Below, piece after piece: positions 19,153-28,301 of a DNA stretch of 39,588 nucleotides. Made by a program: the position numbers and the translations under genes. The stretch's first letter is position 1; every line of letters begins with the position of its first letter. Under the pieces are notes generated by a model. That model saw nothing but the letters and a program-made list of their open reading frames with translations. It searched no databases and was not told where the DNA came from. The stretch comes from Stenotrophomonas maltophilia (GTDB lineage: Bacteria; Pseudomonadota; Gammaproteobacteria; Xanthomonadales; Xanthomonadaceae): NCBI RefSeq assembly GCF_013464915.1, contig NZ_RAVT01000030.1, positions 176 to 39,763 on the forward strand, in the 5' to 3' direction.

Positions 19153-19175
19153 AGCCGAGCATGGCTCGGCTCTAC
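19153..19175 (-). repeat. SMAG/REP repeat, element 3
   Basis: Minus strand: GTAG, then the perfect stem AGCCGAGC / GCTCGGCT with loop CAT. Its TAG (19174-19172) is the stop codon of the alpha/beta hydrolase gene. Confidence 0.85.
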
Positions 19176-20143
19176 AGCTGGCGTTCCGGCAGCATGCCGA
19201 TGTCCTGCATCCAGCGCTCGGCCAGCCTCGGCCACGCAGTGACCGGTGCATCCTTCACACGCAGACCGAACGCGTGCCCGCCGCGGGCGAACAGATGCAT
19301 CTCGACGGGCACGCCTGCGTCGATCAGCGCGTGGTAGTAGGCGAGTGATTCGCGCACATCATCGGTGCGATCATCGGTGGCCTGCGCAATGAACGTCGGC
19401 GGCACCGCGTCATCCACGACGATGCCCCTGACCAGCGATAGCCCCTTGCCATGCCCGCCCCACAGATGGCCGGAATACATCACCATCGCGAAATCCGGGC
19501 GGCTGGGCTGTGAGTCAGCCTCGTCGACCGCCGTGTAGCTGCGACGTGCGTGCGTGCTCAATCCCGCCACCACGTGACCACCCGCCGAAAAACCGATCAC
19601 CCCCACCCGCTTCGGGTCGATGTTCCAGCGCTGTGCCTGCGCGCGCAGCAGGCCCATTGCACGTTGCGCGTCCTGCAAGGCCATCGGCACCGTCGGGTTG
19701 TCGCGACAGTTGCAGTCGGGATCCCAGTTCGGGCCGGACGCCGGCACGCGGTATTTCAGCAGCGCGCAGGTGATGCCCTGCGCGTTCAACCAATCGCAGA
19801 TTTCGCTGCCTTCCAGGTCCATCGCCAGCACCCGATAACCACCACCGGGCACCACCATCACTGCGGTGCCATTGGCCGGCCCCTTCGGCGGAAACACCGT
19901 GAGTGTCGGCACGGCCACGTTCTGCAGCATCGTCCAGCGTTCTCCGCTGGCCTTGGAAACTGCTTCGCCAACCTGCTCGAGGCCTTTCAGTTTTGGCGAC
20001 GCCTTCACCGTGCCCTGCGGCCACAACGGCAGCTCGGTGGTGCCCTGCGGCGGATGCCAGGTCGGTGGTGCCGCATTCGCTGCAGCGAACGTCGGTTGTG
20101 CAAGCAGCAGAAAGACGACGGACAGGAGTGCGCGCACGATCAA
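19172..20143 (-). CDS. Secreted alpha/beta hydrolase (esterase/acetyl-xylan-esterase-like)
   Basis: A 323-aa exported protein: signal peptide over residues 1-20 (cleavage likely after TFAA), oxyanion segment VVPGGGYRVLA, nucleophile elbow GFSAGG with the catalytic serine, an Asp candidate in QATDDRTDD, and the catalytic His in RGGHAFGL. This is the carbohydrate-esterase/lipase group of the alpha/beta hydrolase fold (BD-FAE/Axe-like); the true substrate is unknown. TTG 20143 starts the frame just ahead of the signal peptide; GTG 20137 two codons on is equally possible, and neither has a clear ribosome site. It is flanked by SMAG repeats on both sides, and its stop lies in one. The SMAG pair at 20168-20225 sits in its upstream region. 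Confidence 0.85.
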   Translation of the reverse strand: MIVRALLSVVFLLLAQPTFAAANAAPPTWHPPQGTTELPLWPQGTVKASPKLKGLEQVGEAVSKASGERWTMLQNVAVPTLTVFPPKGPANGTAVMVVPGGGYRVLAMDLEGSEICDWLNAQGITCALLKYRVPASGPNWDPDCNCRDNPTVPMALQDAQRAMGLLRAQAQRWNIDPKRVGVIGFSAGGHVVAGLSTHARRSYTAVDEADSQPSRPDFAMVMYSGHLWGGHGKGLSLVRGIVVDDAVPPTFIAQATDDRTDDVRESLAYYHALIDAGVPVEMHLFARGGHAFGLRVKDAPVTAWPRLAERWMQDIGMLPERQL

Positions 20144-20167
20144 CGTCCGTGGTTGGAGAAGCAGATT

Positions 20168-20191
20168 GTAGAGCCGAGCCGATGCTCGGCT
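20168..20191 (+). repeat. SMAG/REP repeat, left member of inverted pair
   Basis: GTAG, then AGCCGAGC, loop, GCTCGGCT. With 20202-20225 it forms a typical inverted dimer separated by 10 bp, which could fold into one long cruciform. Confidence 0.88.
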
Positions 20192-20201
20192 GCTTACTCG
20201 A

Positions 20202-20225
20202 AGCCGAGCATGGGCTCGGCTCTAC
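20202..20225 (-). repeat. SMAG/REP repeat, right member of inverted pair
   Basis: Minus strand: GTAG followed by AGCCGAGC, loop, GCTCGGCT. It lies between the tRNA terminator and the hydrolase start. Confidence 0.88.
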
Positions 20226-20234
20226 AACACAGCC

Positions 20235-20267
20235 AAAAAAAAGACCTGCATCTTGCGATGCAGGTCT
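20235..20267 (-). terminator. Intrinsic terminator of tRNA-Asn
   Basis: On the minus strand AGACCTGCATC, loop GCAA, GATGCAGGTCT (20267-20242), followed by seven further T (20241-20235), 8 nt after the tRNA 3' end. A textbook terminator. Confidence 0.93.
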
Positions 20268-20275
20268 CTTCAATG

Positions 20276-20352
20276 TGGCGCCCGAAGTTGGACTCGAACC
20301 AACGACCCCCTGATTAACAGTCAAGTGCTCTAACCGGCTGAGCTATTCGGGC
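20276..20352 (-). tRNA. tRNA-Asn (anticodon GUU)
   Basis: The 77-nt cloverleaf has acceptor stem GCCCGAA/TTCGGGC, D-arm GCTC..GAGC, anticodon loop CTGTTAA with GTT, T-arm GTTGG-TTCGAGT-CCAAC, discriminator G and an encoded CCA. All stems pair. It is 22 nt after rlmH on the same strand and followed by a strong terminator, so it may be transcribed both alone and by readthrough. Confidence 0.98.
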
Positions 20353-20360
20353 AGACGGCT

Positions 20361-20366
20361 AGTATA
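20361..20366 (-). promoter_or_regulatory. Putative -10 element of tRNA-Asn
   Basis: TATACT on the minus strand ends 8 nt before the tRNA 5' base, inside the 22-bp gap after rlmH. A -35 box would lie in the end of rlmH; none is close to consensus. Confidence 0.4.
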
Positions 20367-20374
20367 ACCACTCT

Positions 20375-20845
20375 TCACGCGCGATGGTAGGGGTGATTCG
20401 CAATCATTGCGGCAGCCCGATACAGCTGCTCGGCCACCACCAGGCGCACCAGCATGTGCGGCAGCGTCAGCGGGCCGATCGACCACTTCTCATCGGCCAG
20501 CGCGGAGACTTCCGGCGAATGCCCTTCCGGGCCGCCGATCAGGAAGGCAAGGTCCCTGCCCTGCCCGCGCCAATGCTCCAGGCGTTGTGCCAGCTGCTCG
20601 GAACTGAGCTGGCGGCCCGGCACATCCAGCGCGACCACGTAGGCATTCTTCGGCAGTGCGGCGATCACGCGCTTGCCTTCGTCTTCAGTGGCGCGGCGCG
20701 GATCACGGCCCTTGCCACGCAGGCCGGGCTCGATTTCCACCAGTTCGAACGGCAACCAGTGCGACAGCCGCTTCTGGTACTCGGCGAAGCCCTGCGCCAC
20801 CCAGCTGGGGGCGCGTTCACCGGTGGCGATCAGGCGGGCTTTCAT
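20375..20845 (-). CDS. rlmH: 23S rRNA (pseudouridine1915-N3)-methyltransferase RlmH
   Basis: RlmH is the SPOUT methyltransferase that methylates pseudouridine 1915 in helix 69 of 23S rRNA on the assembled 70S ribosome. The 156-aa protein shows the SAM-binding knot: YVVALDVPGRQLSSEQ, LAFLIGGPEGH and the C-terminal VRLVVAEQLYRAAAMIANHPYH. The start ATG 20845 has GGAGG about 7 nt upstream; the frame stays open beyond, but that stretch overlaps rsfS and is not family-like. rlmH follows rsfS by 64 nt, the usual rsfS-rlmH pair. Confidence 0.97.
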   Translation of the reverse strand: MKARLIATGERAPSWVAQGFAEYQKRLSHWLPFELVEIEPGLRGKGRDPRRATEDEGKRVIAALPKNAYVVALDVPGRQLSSEQLAQRLEHWRGQGRDLAFLIGGPEGHSPEVSALADEKWSIGPLTLPHMLVRLVVAEQLYRAAAMIANHPYHRA

Positions 20846-20909
20846 CAACGGTCCTCCAAAACGTCGACGGCGCCATCGGCGCCGTCGAAGGGATGCATCA
20901 ACGCGTGGC

Positions 20910-21320
20910 TCAGGCCACTTCGTCGTCGCTGGACGGCGGCTGGTCGCCAACGGTCCACAGGCGCTCGAGAGCGTAGAACTCACGCACGCGCGGCAGCATC
21001 ACATGCACGATCACGTCGCCCAGATCGACCAGCACCCACTCGGCTTCGCGCTCGCCTTCCACGCCCAGCGGCATCACGTCGATGTTCTTGGCGAAGCGCA
21101 CGACTTCGTCGGCGATCGACTTGACGTGGCGGGTCGAGGTGCCCGAAACGACGATCATGTAGTCGGCAACGCTGGACCGGCCGCGCACATCGATCTCGAC
21201 CAGGTCCTTGGCCTTCAGGTCTTCGGTGGCTTGGCGGACGCTGGCCAGCAGTTCCGGCACGGACGGCGGCGGGCTGGGCAGATCGACCTTGATGGTCTGG
21301 GGCTGGGTCTGGTTGCTCAA
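20910..21320 (-). CDS. rsfS: Ribosomal silencing factor RsfS
   Basis: RsfS binds protein L14 of the 50S subunit and blocks joining with 30S, lowering translation on starvation. The 136-aa protein has the family core LKAKDLVEIDVRGRSSVADYMIVVSGTSTRHV from about residue 35, then EGEREAEWVLVDLGDVIVHVM and REFYALERLW. The best start is TTG 21320, which gives a Xanthomonadaceae-typical N-terminal extension; no ATG or GTG lies closer to the core and no Shine-Dalgarno sequence is present. A TATAAT box (21355-21350) lies 29 nt upstream, so rsfS-rlmH may have its own promoter in addition to readthrough from nadD. Confidence 0.94.
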   Translation of the reverse strand: MSNQTQPQTIKVDLPSPPPSVPELLASVRQATEDLKAKDLVEIDVRGRSSVADYMIVVSGTSTRHVKSIADEVVRFAKNIDVMPLGVEGEREAEWVLVDLGDVIVHVMLPRVREFYALERLWTVGDQPPSSDDEVA

Positions 21321-21349
21321 AGTGGATCGACTCGATAAACGTGGGGGCG

Positions 21350-21355
21350 ATTATA
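21350..21355 (-). promoter_or_regulatory. Putative -10 element of rsfS-rlmH
   Basis: A perfect TATAAT on the minus strand in the 58-bp gap between nadD and rsfS. No good -35 hexamer is present at 16-18 nt. Confidence 0.45.
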
Positions 21356-21378
21356 CGGGCAAGCCGGGGCGACGGCAT

Positions 21379-22044
21379 TCACGGCGTAGGGGAGCGGTAC
21401 AGGCCGTGGGCGGCCACATAGTCGGCCACGGCCGGTGGCAGCAACGCCCGCCAGGGGCCGCCGGCGGCGATCTGTGCACGCACGGCACTGGCCGATTCCT
21501 CGCGCAGCGGGTGATGCAGGCGCAGGATGCGCCCGGCCGGACTGGCAAACAGCGCCTGCTCGTTGTCGGCCCAGCGCCCTTCCAGCGCGCGGCCCAGTTC
21601 GCCATCCACCGAGGCCTGCAGGGGACTGCCCGGGCGCTCGGCCACCACGAAATGGGCCAGCCCGAACAGTGCCTCCCATTCATGCCAGCGGCTCAGGCCC
21701 AGCAGGCTGTCGGCCCCGACCAGCCAGGCCAATGGCCGGCTGGGGCCCAGCTCGCCGCGCAGTTCGCGCAGGGTGTCGACGGTGTAGGACGGGCGGCCGG
21801 GAAAGCGTATGGCGCGGTCCAGTTCACGATGGTCCAGCAGCAGGCCAGGCTCATCGCCGATGGCCAGCGAGAGCATGGTGAAGCGCTGGTCAGCGGTTGC
21901 GCCCGGCACCGCGCGATGCGGCGGATCAGCCGCCGGCAGCATGCGTACAGCGACCTGCAGTTCGTCACGGGCAGCACGCGCGATGGCGAGGTGCCCGAGG
22001 TGCACCGGATCGAAGGTGCCCCCATAGTAGATCCGCAGGCTCAT
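21379..22044 (-). CDS. nadD: Nicotinate-mononucleotide adenylyltransferase NadD
   Basis: NadD transfers AMP from ATP to nicotinate mononucleotide, an essential step of NAD synthesis. The nucleotidyltransferase motif YYGGTFDPVHLGHL is at the N-terminus (T/HxGH class), with PSYTVDTLREL and WLVGADSLLGL following. The length of 221 aa is typical. The upstream stop of holA (22048) is followed directly by GTG ATG; I chose the ATG at 22044, but GTG 22047 is as likely and adds one residue. The near-touching ends imply coupled translation with holA. Confidence 0.96.
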   Translation of the reverse strand: MSLRIYYGGTFDPVHLGHLAIARAARDELQVAVRMLPAADPPHRAVPGATADQRFTMLSLAIGDEPGLLLDHRELDRAIRFPGRPSYTVDTLRELRGELGPSRPLAWLVGADSLLGLSRWHEWEALFGLAHFVVAERPGSPLQASVDGELGRALEGRWADNEQALFASPAGRILRLHHPLREESASAVRAQIAAGGPWRALLPPAVADYVAAHGLYRSPTP

Positions 22045-22047
22045 CAC

Positions 22048-23085
22048 TCAGGCCCGCGCCAGCAGGCGCACGGCACGCGGTTCGGCCACGGCTACCAGCA
22101 GGCGTTCCAGCGCCAGCCAAGCGTCGCCGTCGGCGCGCCCCTTGGCGATACGGTCAACCAGTCCGGCCTCGGCCACGAAACGCTCCCAGCGCTTGCCCTC
22201 GGGGTGCCGCTGCAGCGCGCGCTTGTAGGGGGCTTGCCGTGATTCCCAGATGCCGCGCGATTTCATTTCGGCGGCCAGATTGCCGCCGCGCGCCTGTACC
22301 CGGGCCAGGCCGGCACCAGCCAACAGCTCGCGGATCACCATCGGCATCAGTGCGGCCACCGCCTCGCCTTCGCCACGCAGGCCCGCCAGCATGCGCAGCA
22401 CCGCCGGCGGCTGGCCGGAGAACGTGGCTTCCAGCAGCCGGAAGACGTCATAGCGCGCGGCGTCGGCCACCAGCGATTCCATCCGTTCCACGTCCAGCGG
22501 CTGGCCGTCGGCCAGCAGCGCCAGCTTGTCGATTTCCTGCGCGGCGGCCAGCAGATTGCCCTCCACCCGCTCGGCCAGGCGCTGCACGGCGGCAGGGTCG
22601 GCACGCAGGCCCTTGCCACGCAGGCGTCGCTCGATCCAGTCCGGCAGTTCGTGCGGCTTGATCGCCCAGGCCACCGACAGCACGCCGATGCGATTGACCG
22701 CCTCGGCCCACTTGCCCTGGTGGGCCTTGCTCCATTCGTTGGCGGTAATCATCAGCACCACGTCCGGTGCCGGGTTGGCGCAGAACTGGCTGATCACCTC
22801 GGCCCCGTCCTTGCCGGGCTTGCCACTGGGCAGGCGCACCTCGACCAGCCGGCGGGCACTGAACAGGCTGGGCGCGTTGAAGCTGGCGTCGAGCTGGTTC
22901 CAGTCGAAATCACGGCCATCGGCGTCGAATACTTCCCGCTCGCCGATGCCGGCGGCGCGCGCGCGCGCACGGATGGCGTCGGCCGCTTCAAGCACGCGCA
23001 GGGTTTCCGGGCCTGCAATCAGGTAGACCGGCGCCAGCGGGGTGTCAGCGCCCTGGCTGGCCAGCTGCTCCGGACGCAGTTCCAT
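22048..23085 (-). CDS. holA: DNA polymerase III delta subunit HolA
   Basis: Delta opens the beta sliding clamp within the DNA polymerase III clamp loader. The 345-aa protein has the family N-terminus (YLIAGPETLRVLEAADAIR), a beta-clamp contact region near FNAPSLFSARRLVEVRLPSG, and the conserved DVFRLLEA segment near residue 213. It is an AAA+-fold subunit without Walker A motif, as expected for delta. It starts 9 nt after the lptE stop and ends at nadD. The order lptE-holA-nadD is the standard gammaproteobacterial one. Confidence 0.96.
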   Translation of the reverse strand: MELRPEQLASQGADTPLAPVYLIAGPETLRVLEAADAIRARARAAGIGEREVFDADGRDFDWNQLDASFNAPSLFSARRLVEVRLPSGKPGKDGAEVISQFCANPAPDVVLMITANEWSKAHQGKWAEAVNRIGVLSVAWAIKPHELPDWIERRLRGKGLRADPAAVQRLAERVEGNLLAAAQEIDKLALLADGQPLDVERMESLVADAARYDVFRLLEATFSGQPPAVLRMLAGLRGEGEAVAALMPMVIRELLAGAGLARVQARGGNLAAEMKSRGIWESRQAPYKRALQRHPEGKRWERFVAEAGLVDRIAKGRADGDAWLALERLLVAVAEPRAVRLLARA

Positions 23086-23094
23086 CGTCGCGAC

Positions 23095-23679
23095 TCAGTG
23101 CTTGGCTGCGGGAACCGGCTCGGCCGGCTCCGCGCCTTCAACCGGCTTGGCCTTCGGCGCCGTCAGGCTGCCGCCCTTCTCGATCTCGGCACGCACCACG
23201 CTGTCGATGCGGCGGATGATCGACGCGGACATTTCCCGTCGCAGCTCATCGGCCAGGATTTCGCGTTCGGTGGTGGTACCGGTGGCGTCGGTCGGCGGCG
23301 ACACGTAGTCGCGCGACAGTTCGATCACCTGCTGCGGCACCAGCTCGCTGCCATCCTCGCGACGGAAGATGAAGATCACCGCATAGCGCAGGCTGTACTC
23401 CTGCGCACGGCCCTGCGAGTCGATGGCGATCGGCAGGTCACCCCAGCGTTCGGACAGCACCTGAAGCTGGGTACTGGGCCCCGTGCTGTCCTCGTCTGCC
23501 AGCTTGGCACCGGATGCCAGCAGGCTGCGATTGAGCAGCTTGACCAGTTCGCTGTAAGGCGCGGTGGAGACCACCTTCACCGGCGCCGTGTCGGTCGGCA
23601 GCATCAGCTTGTTGCGCAGATGGAAACCGCAGCCGGCAAGGCCGAGGACAAGAACGAGGGCAAGCAGGATTCGGGTCAT
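23095..23679 (-). CDS. lptE: LPS-assembly lipoprotein LptE
   Basis: LptE plugs the LptD barrel at the outer membrane and helps to insert lipopolysaccharide. The 194-aa protein has a lipoprotein signal with lipobox LAGC (Cys17), followed at once by GFHLRNK, the family hallmark. The C-terminus is an alanine- and proline-rich charged tail (PKAKPVEGAEPAEPVPAAKH). The start ATG 23679 puts the lipobox at the normal distance; an ATG ten codons upstream gives a longer n-region but no better ribosome site. It lies 136 nt after leuS. Confidence 0.95.
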   Translation of the reverse strand: MTRILLALVLVLGLAGCGFHLRNKLMLPTDTAPVKVVSTAPYSELVKLLNRSLLASGAKLADEDSTGPSTQLQVLSERWGDLPIAIDSQGRAQEYSLRYAVIFIFRREDGSELVPQQVIELSRDYVSPPTDATGTTTEREILADELRREMSASIIRRIDSVVRAEIEKGGSLTAPKAKPVEGAEPAEPVPAAKH

Positions 23680-23781
23680 GGAGACAGTCTGGCGGAGCCG
23701 GGCGATCACGGCAACACACAGCCTGCCCGAAGCCGCGTGAATGCAGGGCCATCAAGTGCATGGCCCCGCACCGGGAAGGTA

Positions 23782-23804
23782 CCGGCCACCGCGAGGGTGA
23801 CCGG
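23782..23804 (-). other. Hairpin in the leuS-lptE spacer
   Basis: CCGGCCACC, loop GCGAG, GGTGACCGG (one G-T pair), 12 nt after the leuS stop. There is no T tract, so it is more likely an mRNA-processing or stabilising hairpin than a terminator. The rest of the 136-bp spacer shows no gene. Confidence 0.4.
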
Positions 23805-23815
23805 CCCAGGATGCA

Positions 23816-26563
<2,748 letters not shown>

Positions 26564-27166
26564 TCAGCGCGGTCGCGACAGCGGCAGCGCAACCACCAGC
26601 CACAGCGCCCAGCAGGCGAAGGCCACGCGCTGTGCCAGGGGTGCCGGCACCAGGCCCTGCAGGGCGAAGGCGGCCACTGCCGCAAGCACCCCGCAGGCCA
26701 CCAACATTCCACCCTGGACACGGCCGTGCGCCTGGCGCATGTTGAAAATGCCCAGCAGCAGGGTGCCAGTGACAAAGCCCAGCACCCAGATCATCCAGGC
26801 GCTGGCATGCAGCTGGCTGGCCGGCCCGTGCAGGTCGTCCACATCCAGCGGCAGCAGGCCCATCGCAGCGAATGCGAGCCCGGCCAGCAGCAGCATCTGG
26901 CTGCCGACCCGCGGTGCCCAGCCGGCCGTGACAGGCAGCCGCCGGCGCAGGCACTCGGCCACCACCCCCGCCAGCAGGCCCGGCAACACGAAGCCCAGCA
27001 GATTGAAGGCCAGCGCGTGCGGCACGCCGTGTGCGCCCAGCAGGGCCACCGGGTGGCGGGCCTGTGCATAGCCGTCCAGGCCGGCGCCGAAGCCCAGCAC
27101 CGCCAGCACGAACAGCAGTGCAGCGGCGAGGCCGGACAGGCGCAACAAGGAAGACGAGGAGGTCAT
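26564..27166 (-). CDS. DUF998-like membrane protein
   Basis: A 200-aa integral membrane protein with about six hydrophobic segments (near residues 9-30, 45-68, 82-102, 116-140, 147-165 and 176-195). The pattern of glycine-rich helices with short loops and the [16 protein letters not shown] segment resembles DUF998 proteins, which have no proven function. The start ATG 27166 has a GGAG about 6 nt upstream. It is divergent from the cnoX-like gene; 105 bp separate it from leuS, same strand. The name is a family guess. Confidence 0.65.
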   Translation of the reverse strand: MTSSSSLLRLSGLAAALLFVLAVLGFGAGLDGYAQARHPVALLGAHGVPHALAFNLLGFVLPGLLAGVVAECLRRRLPVTAGWAPRVGSQMLLLAGLAFAAMGLLPLDVDDLHGPASQLHASAWMIWVLGFVTGTLLLGIFNMRQAHGRVQGGMLVACGVLAAVAAFALQGLVPAPLAQRVAFACWALWLVVALPLSRPR

Positions 27167-27228
27167 GCAGGCTCCGGGAGCAACGGCGGCGGAAACGACG
27201 CATTGTCGGGCATTTGCCGCAGTCCGGG

Positions 27229-27259
27229 TTGAGACGGGCATCGATCGTCACCATAGAAT
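27229..27259 (+). promoter_or_regulatory. Putative promoter of the cnoX-like gene
   Basis: TTGAGA (27229-27234) and TAGAAT (27254-27259) are separated by 19 nt, slightly long. Transcription would start near 27266, giving either a very short leader to ATG 27270 or about 25 nt to ATG 27291. Confidence 0.4.
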
Positions 27260-27290
27260 CGGTCTCCAGATGCCAATCGATGCCTCCCCC

Positions 27291-28148
27291 ATGACCGAGA
27301 CGACCTACGTATTCGACGCCACCACTGCGACCTTCGAGGCCGAAGTCCTGCAGAAGTCGCTGCAGACGCCGGTGCTGGTCGACTTCTGGGCCACGTGGTG
27401 CGGCCCCTGCAAGACCCTGGGCCCGATGCTGGAAAAGCTGGCCGCCGAATACAACGGCGCCTTCGAGCTGGCCAAGGTCGATGTCGACAAGGAACAGCAG
27501 ATCGCGGCCGCCTTCCAGATCCGCTCGGTGCCCACCGTGTTCCTGGTCAAGGGCGGCCAGCTGGTGGACGGCTTCCCCGGCGCCATCCCGGAAGGCCAGC
27601 TGCGTGAGTTCCTGGCCCAGCACGGCATCGTACCGGCCGACGTCGGTGACACCGCCGCCGAGGACGAAGCGCCGTTGGATCCGCAGGCACAGGTGGATGT
27701 ACTGCGCGCGCAGATCGCCGCCGAGCCGGACAAGGACGAGCTGAAGCTCGACCTGGCCCTGGCCCTGCTGCAGATCGGCGGCGTGGACGAAGCCGGCACG
27801 CTGATCGACGGCCTGCCCGCCAACCTGGCCACCGACGACCGCGCCGTGCGCGCCCGCGCCCGCCTGTCCTTTGCCGCCGCGCTGAAGGACGCCCCGGCCG
27901 CCGAGGTGCTGGACGCGCGTATCGCCGCTGACGGCAAGGACCTCAAGGCCCGCCACCTACGCGGCGTGCAGTTGCTGCTCGGCGGCCATGACGAAGCCGC
28001 GCTGGCGCAGTTCCTGGAAATGCTGCGGATCGACCGGAGTTTCGAGGAAGGCCTGCCGCGCAAGGCGCTGATCGACGCCTTCAATGTGATCTCCGACGAG
28101 GACCTGGTCGGCCAGTACCGCCGCAGGATGGCGTCCCTGCTGTTCTGA
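27291..28148 (+). CDS. cnoX: CnoX-type thioredoxin with TPR-like C-terminal domain
   Basis: CnoX (YbbN) is a chaperedoxin: it protects proteins from aggregation and over-oxidation and passes them to GroEL or DnaK. The 285-aa protein has an N-terminal thioredoxin domain with WCGPC (Cys37 and Cys40) and cis-proline in SVPT (Pro81), then a linker and TPR-like helices ([16 protein letters not shown] onwards, ending MASLLF). Unlike E. coli YbbN, which has only one of the two cysteines, the full CxxC remains here, so it may also act as a dithiol reductase. The start is uncertain: ATG 27291 or 27270; neither has a Shine-Dalgarno sequence. Confidence 0.88.
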   Translation: MTETTYVFDATTATFEAEVLQKSLQTPVLVDFWATWCGPCKTLGPMLEKLAAEYNGAFELAKVDVDKEQQIAAAFQIRSVPTVFLVKGGQLVDGFPGAIPEGQLREFLAQHGIVPADVGDTAAEDEAPLDPQAQVDVLRAQIAAEPDKDELKLDLALALLQIGGVDEAGTLIDGLPANLATDDRAVRARARLSFAAALKDAPAAEVLDARIAADGKDLKARHLRGVQLLLGGHDEAALAQFLEMLRIDRSFEEGLPRKALIDAFNVISDEDLVGQYRRRMASLLF

Positions 28149-28191
28149 ACGGGAGCCGGGTTCGTTCAGAATCCCTGCACTGGACGCGGGC

Positions 28192-28224
28192 AATAATGCG
28201 CGCGATGGCGGCCGTACGGCCGCC
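28192..28224 (+). promoter_or_regulatory. Possible -10 box and 18-bp palindrome in the leader of the LysM-FecR gene
   Basis: AATAAT at 28192-28197 is followed by the perfect palindrome GGCGGCCGTACGGCCGCC (28207-28224). If the box is used, the mRNA leader is about 100 nt. The palindrome may be an operator or leader hairpin. The spacer 28149-28301 holds no convincing gene. Confidence 0.35.
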
Positions 28225-28301
28225 ACGATCCGTTCGGGGGGATGAGGTCGGGGCCATGGGGTCTTGCAGCTGCACCCCCGCATTGCCGGGATTGCAAAAC
28301 T

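Noticed and set aside
28242-28301. ATG 28242 as start of the LysM-FecR protein
   Set aside because: It would put 20 polar, cysteine-containing residues before the signal peptide; GTG 28302 gives a normal one.
28149-28301. A c-di-GMP riboswitch before the CHASE2 operon
   Set aside because: The conserved GEMM-type sequence blocks are not present; only a palindrome is.
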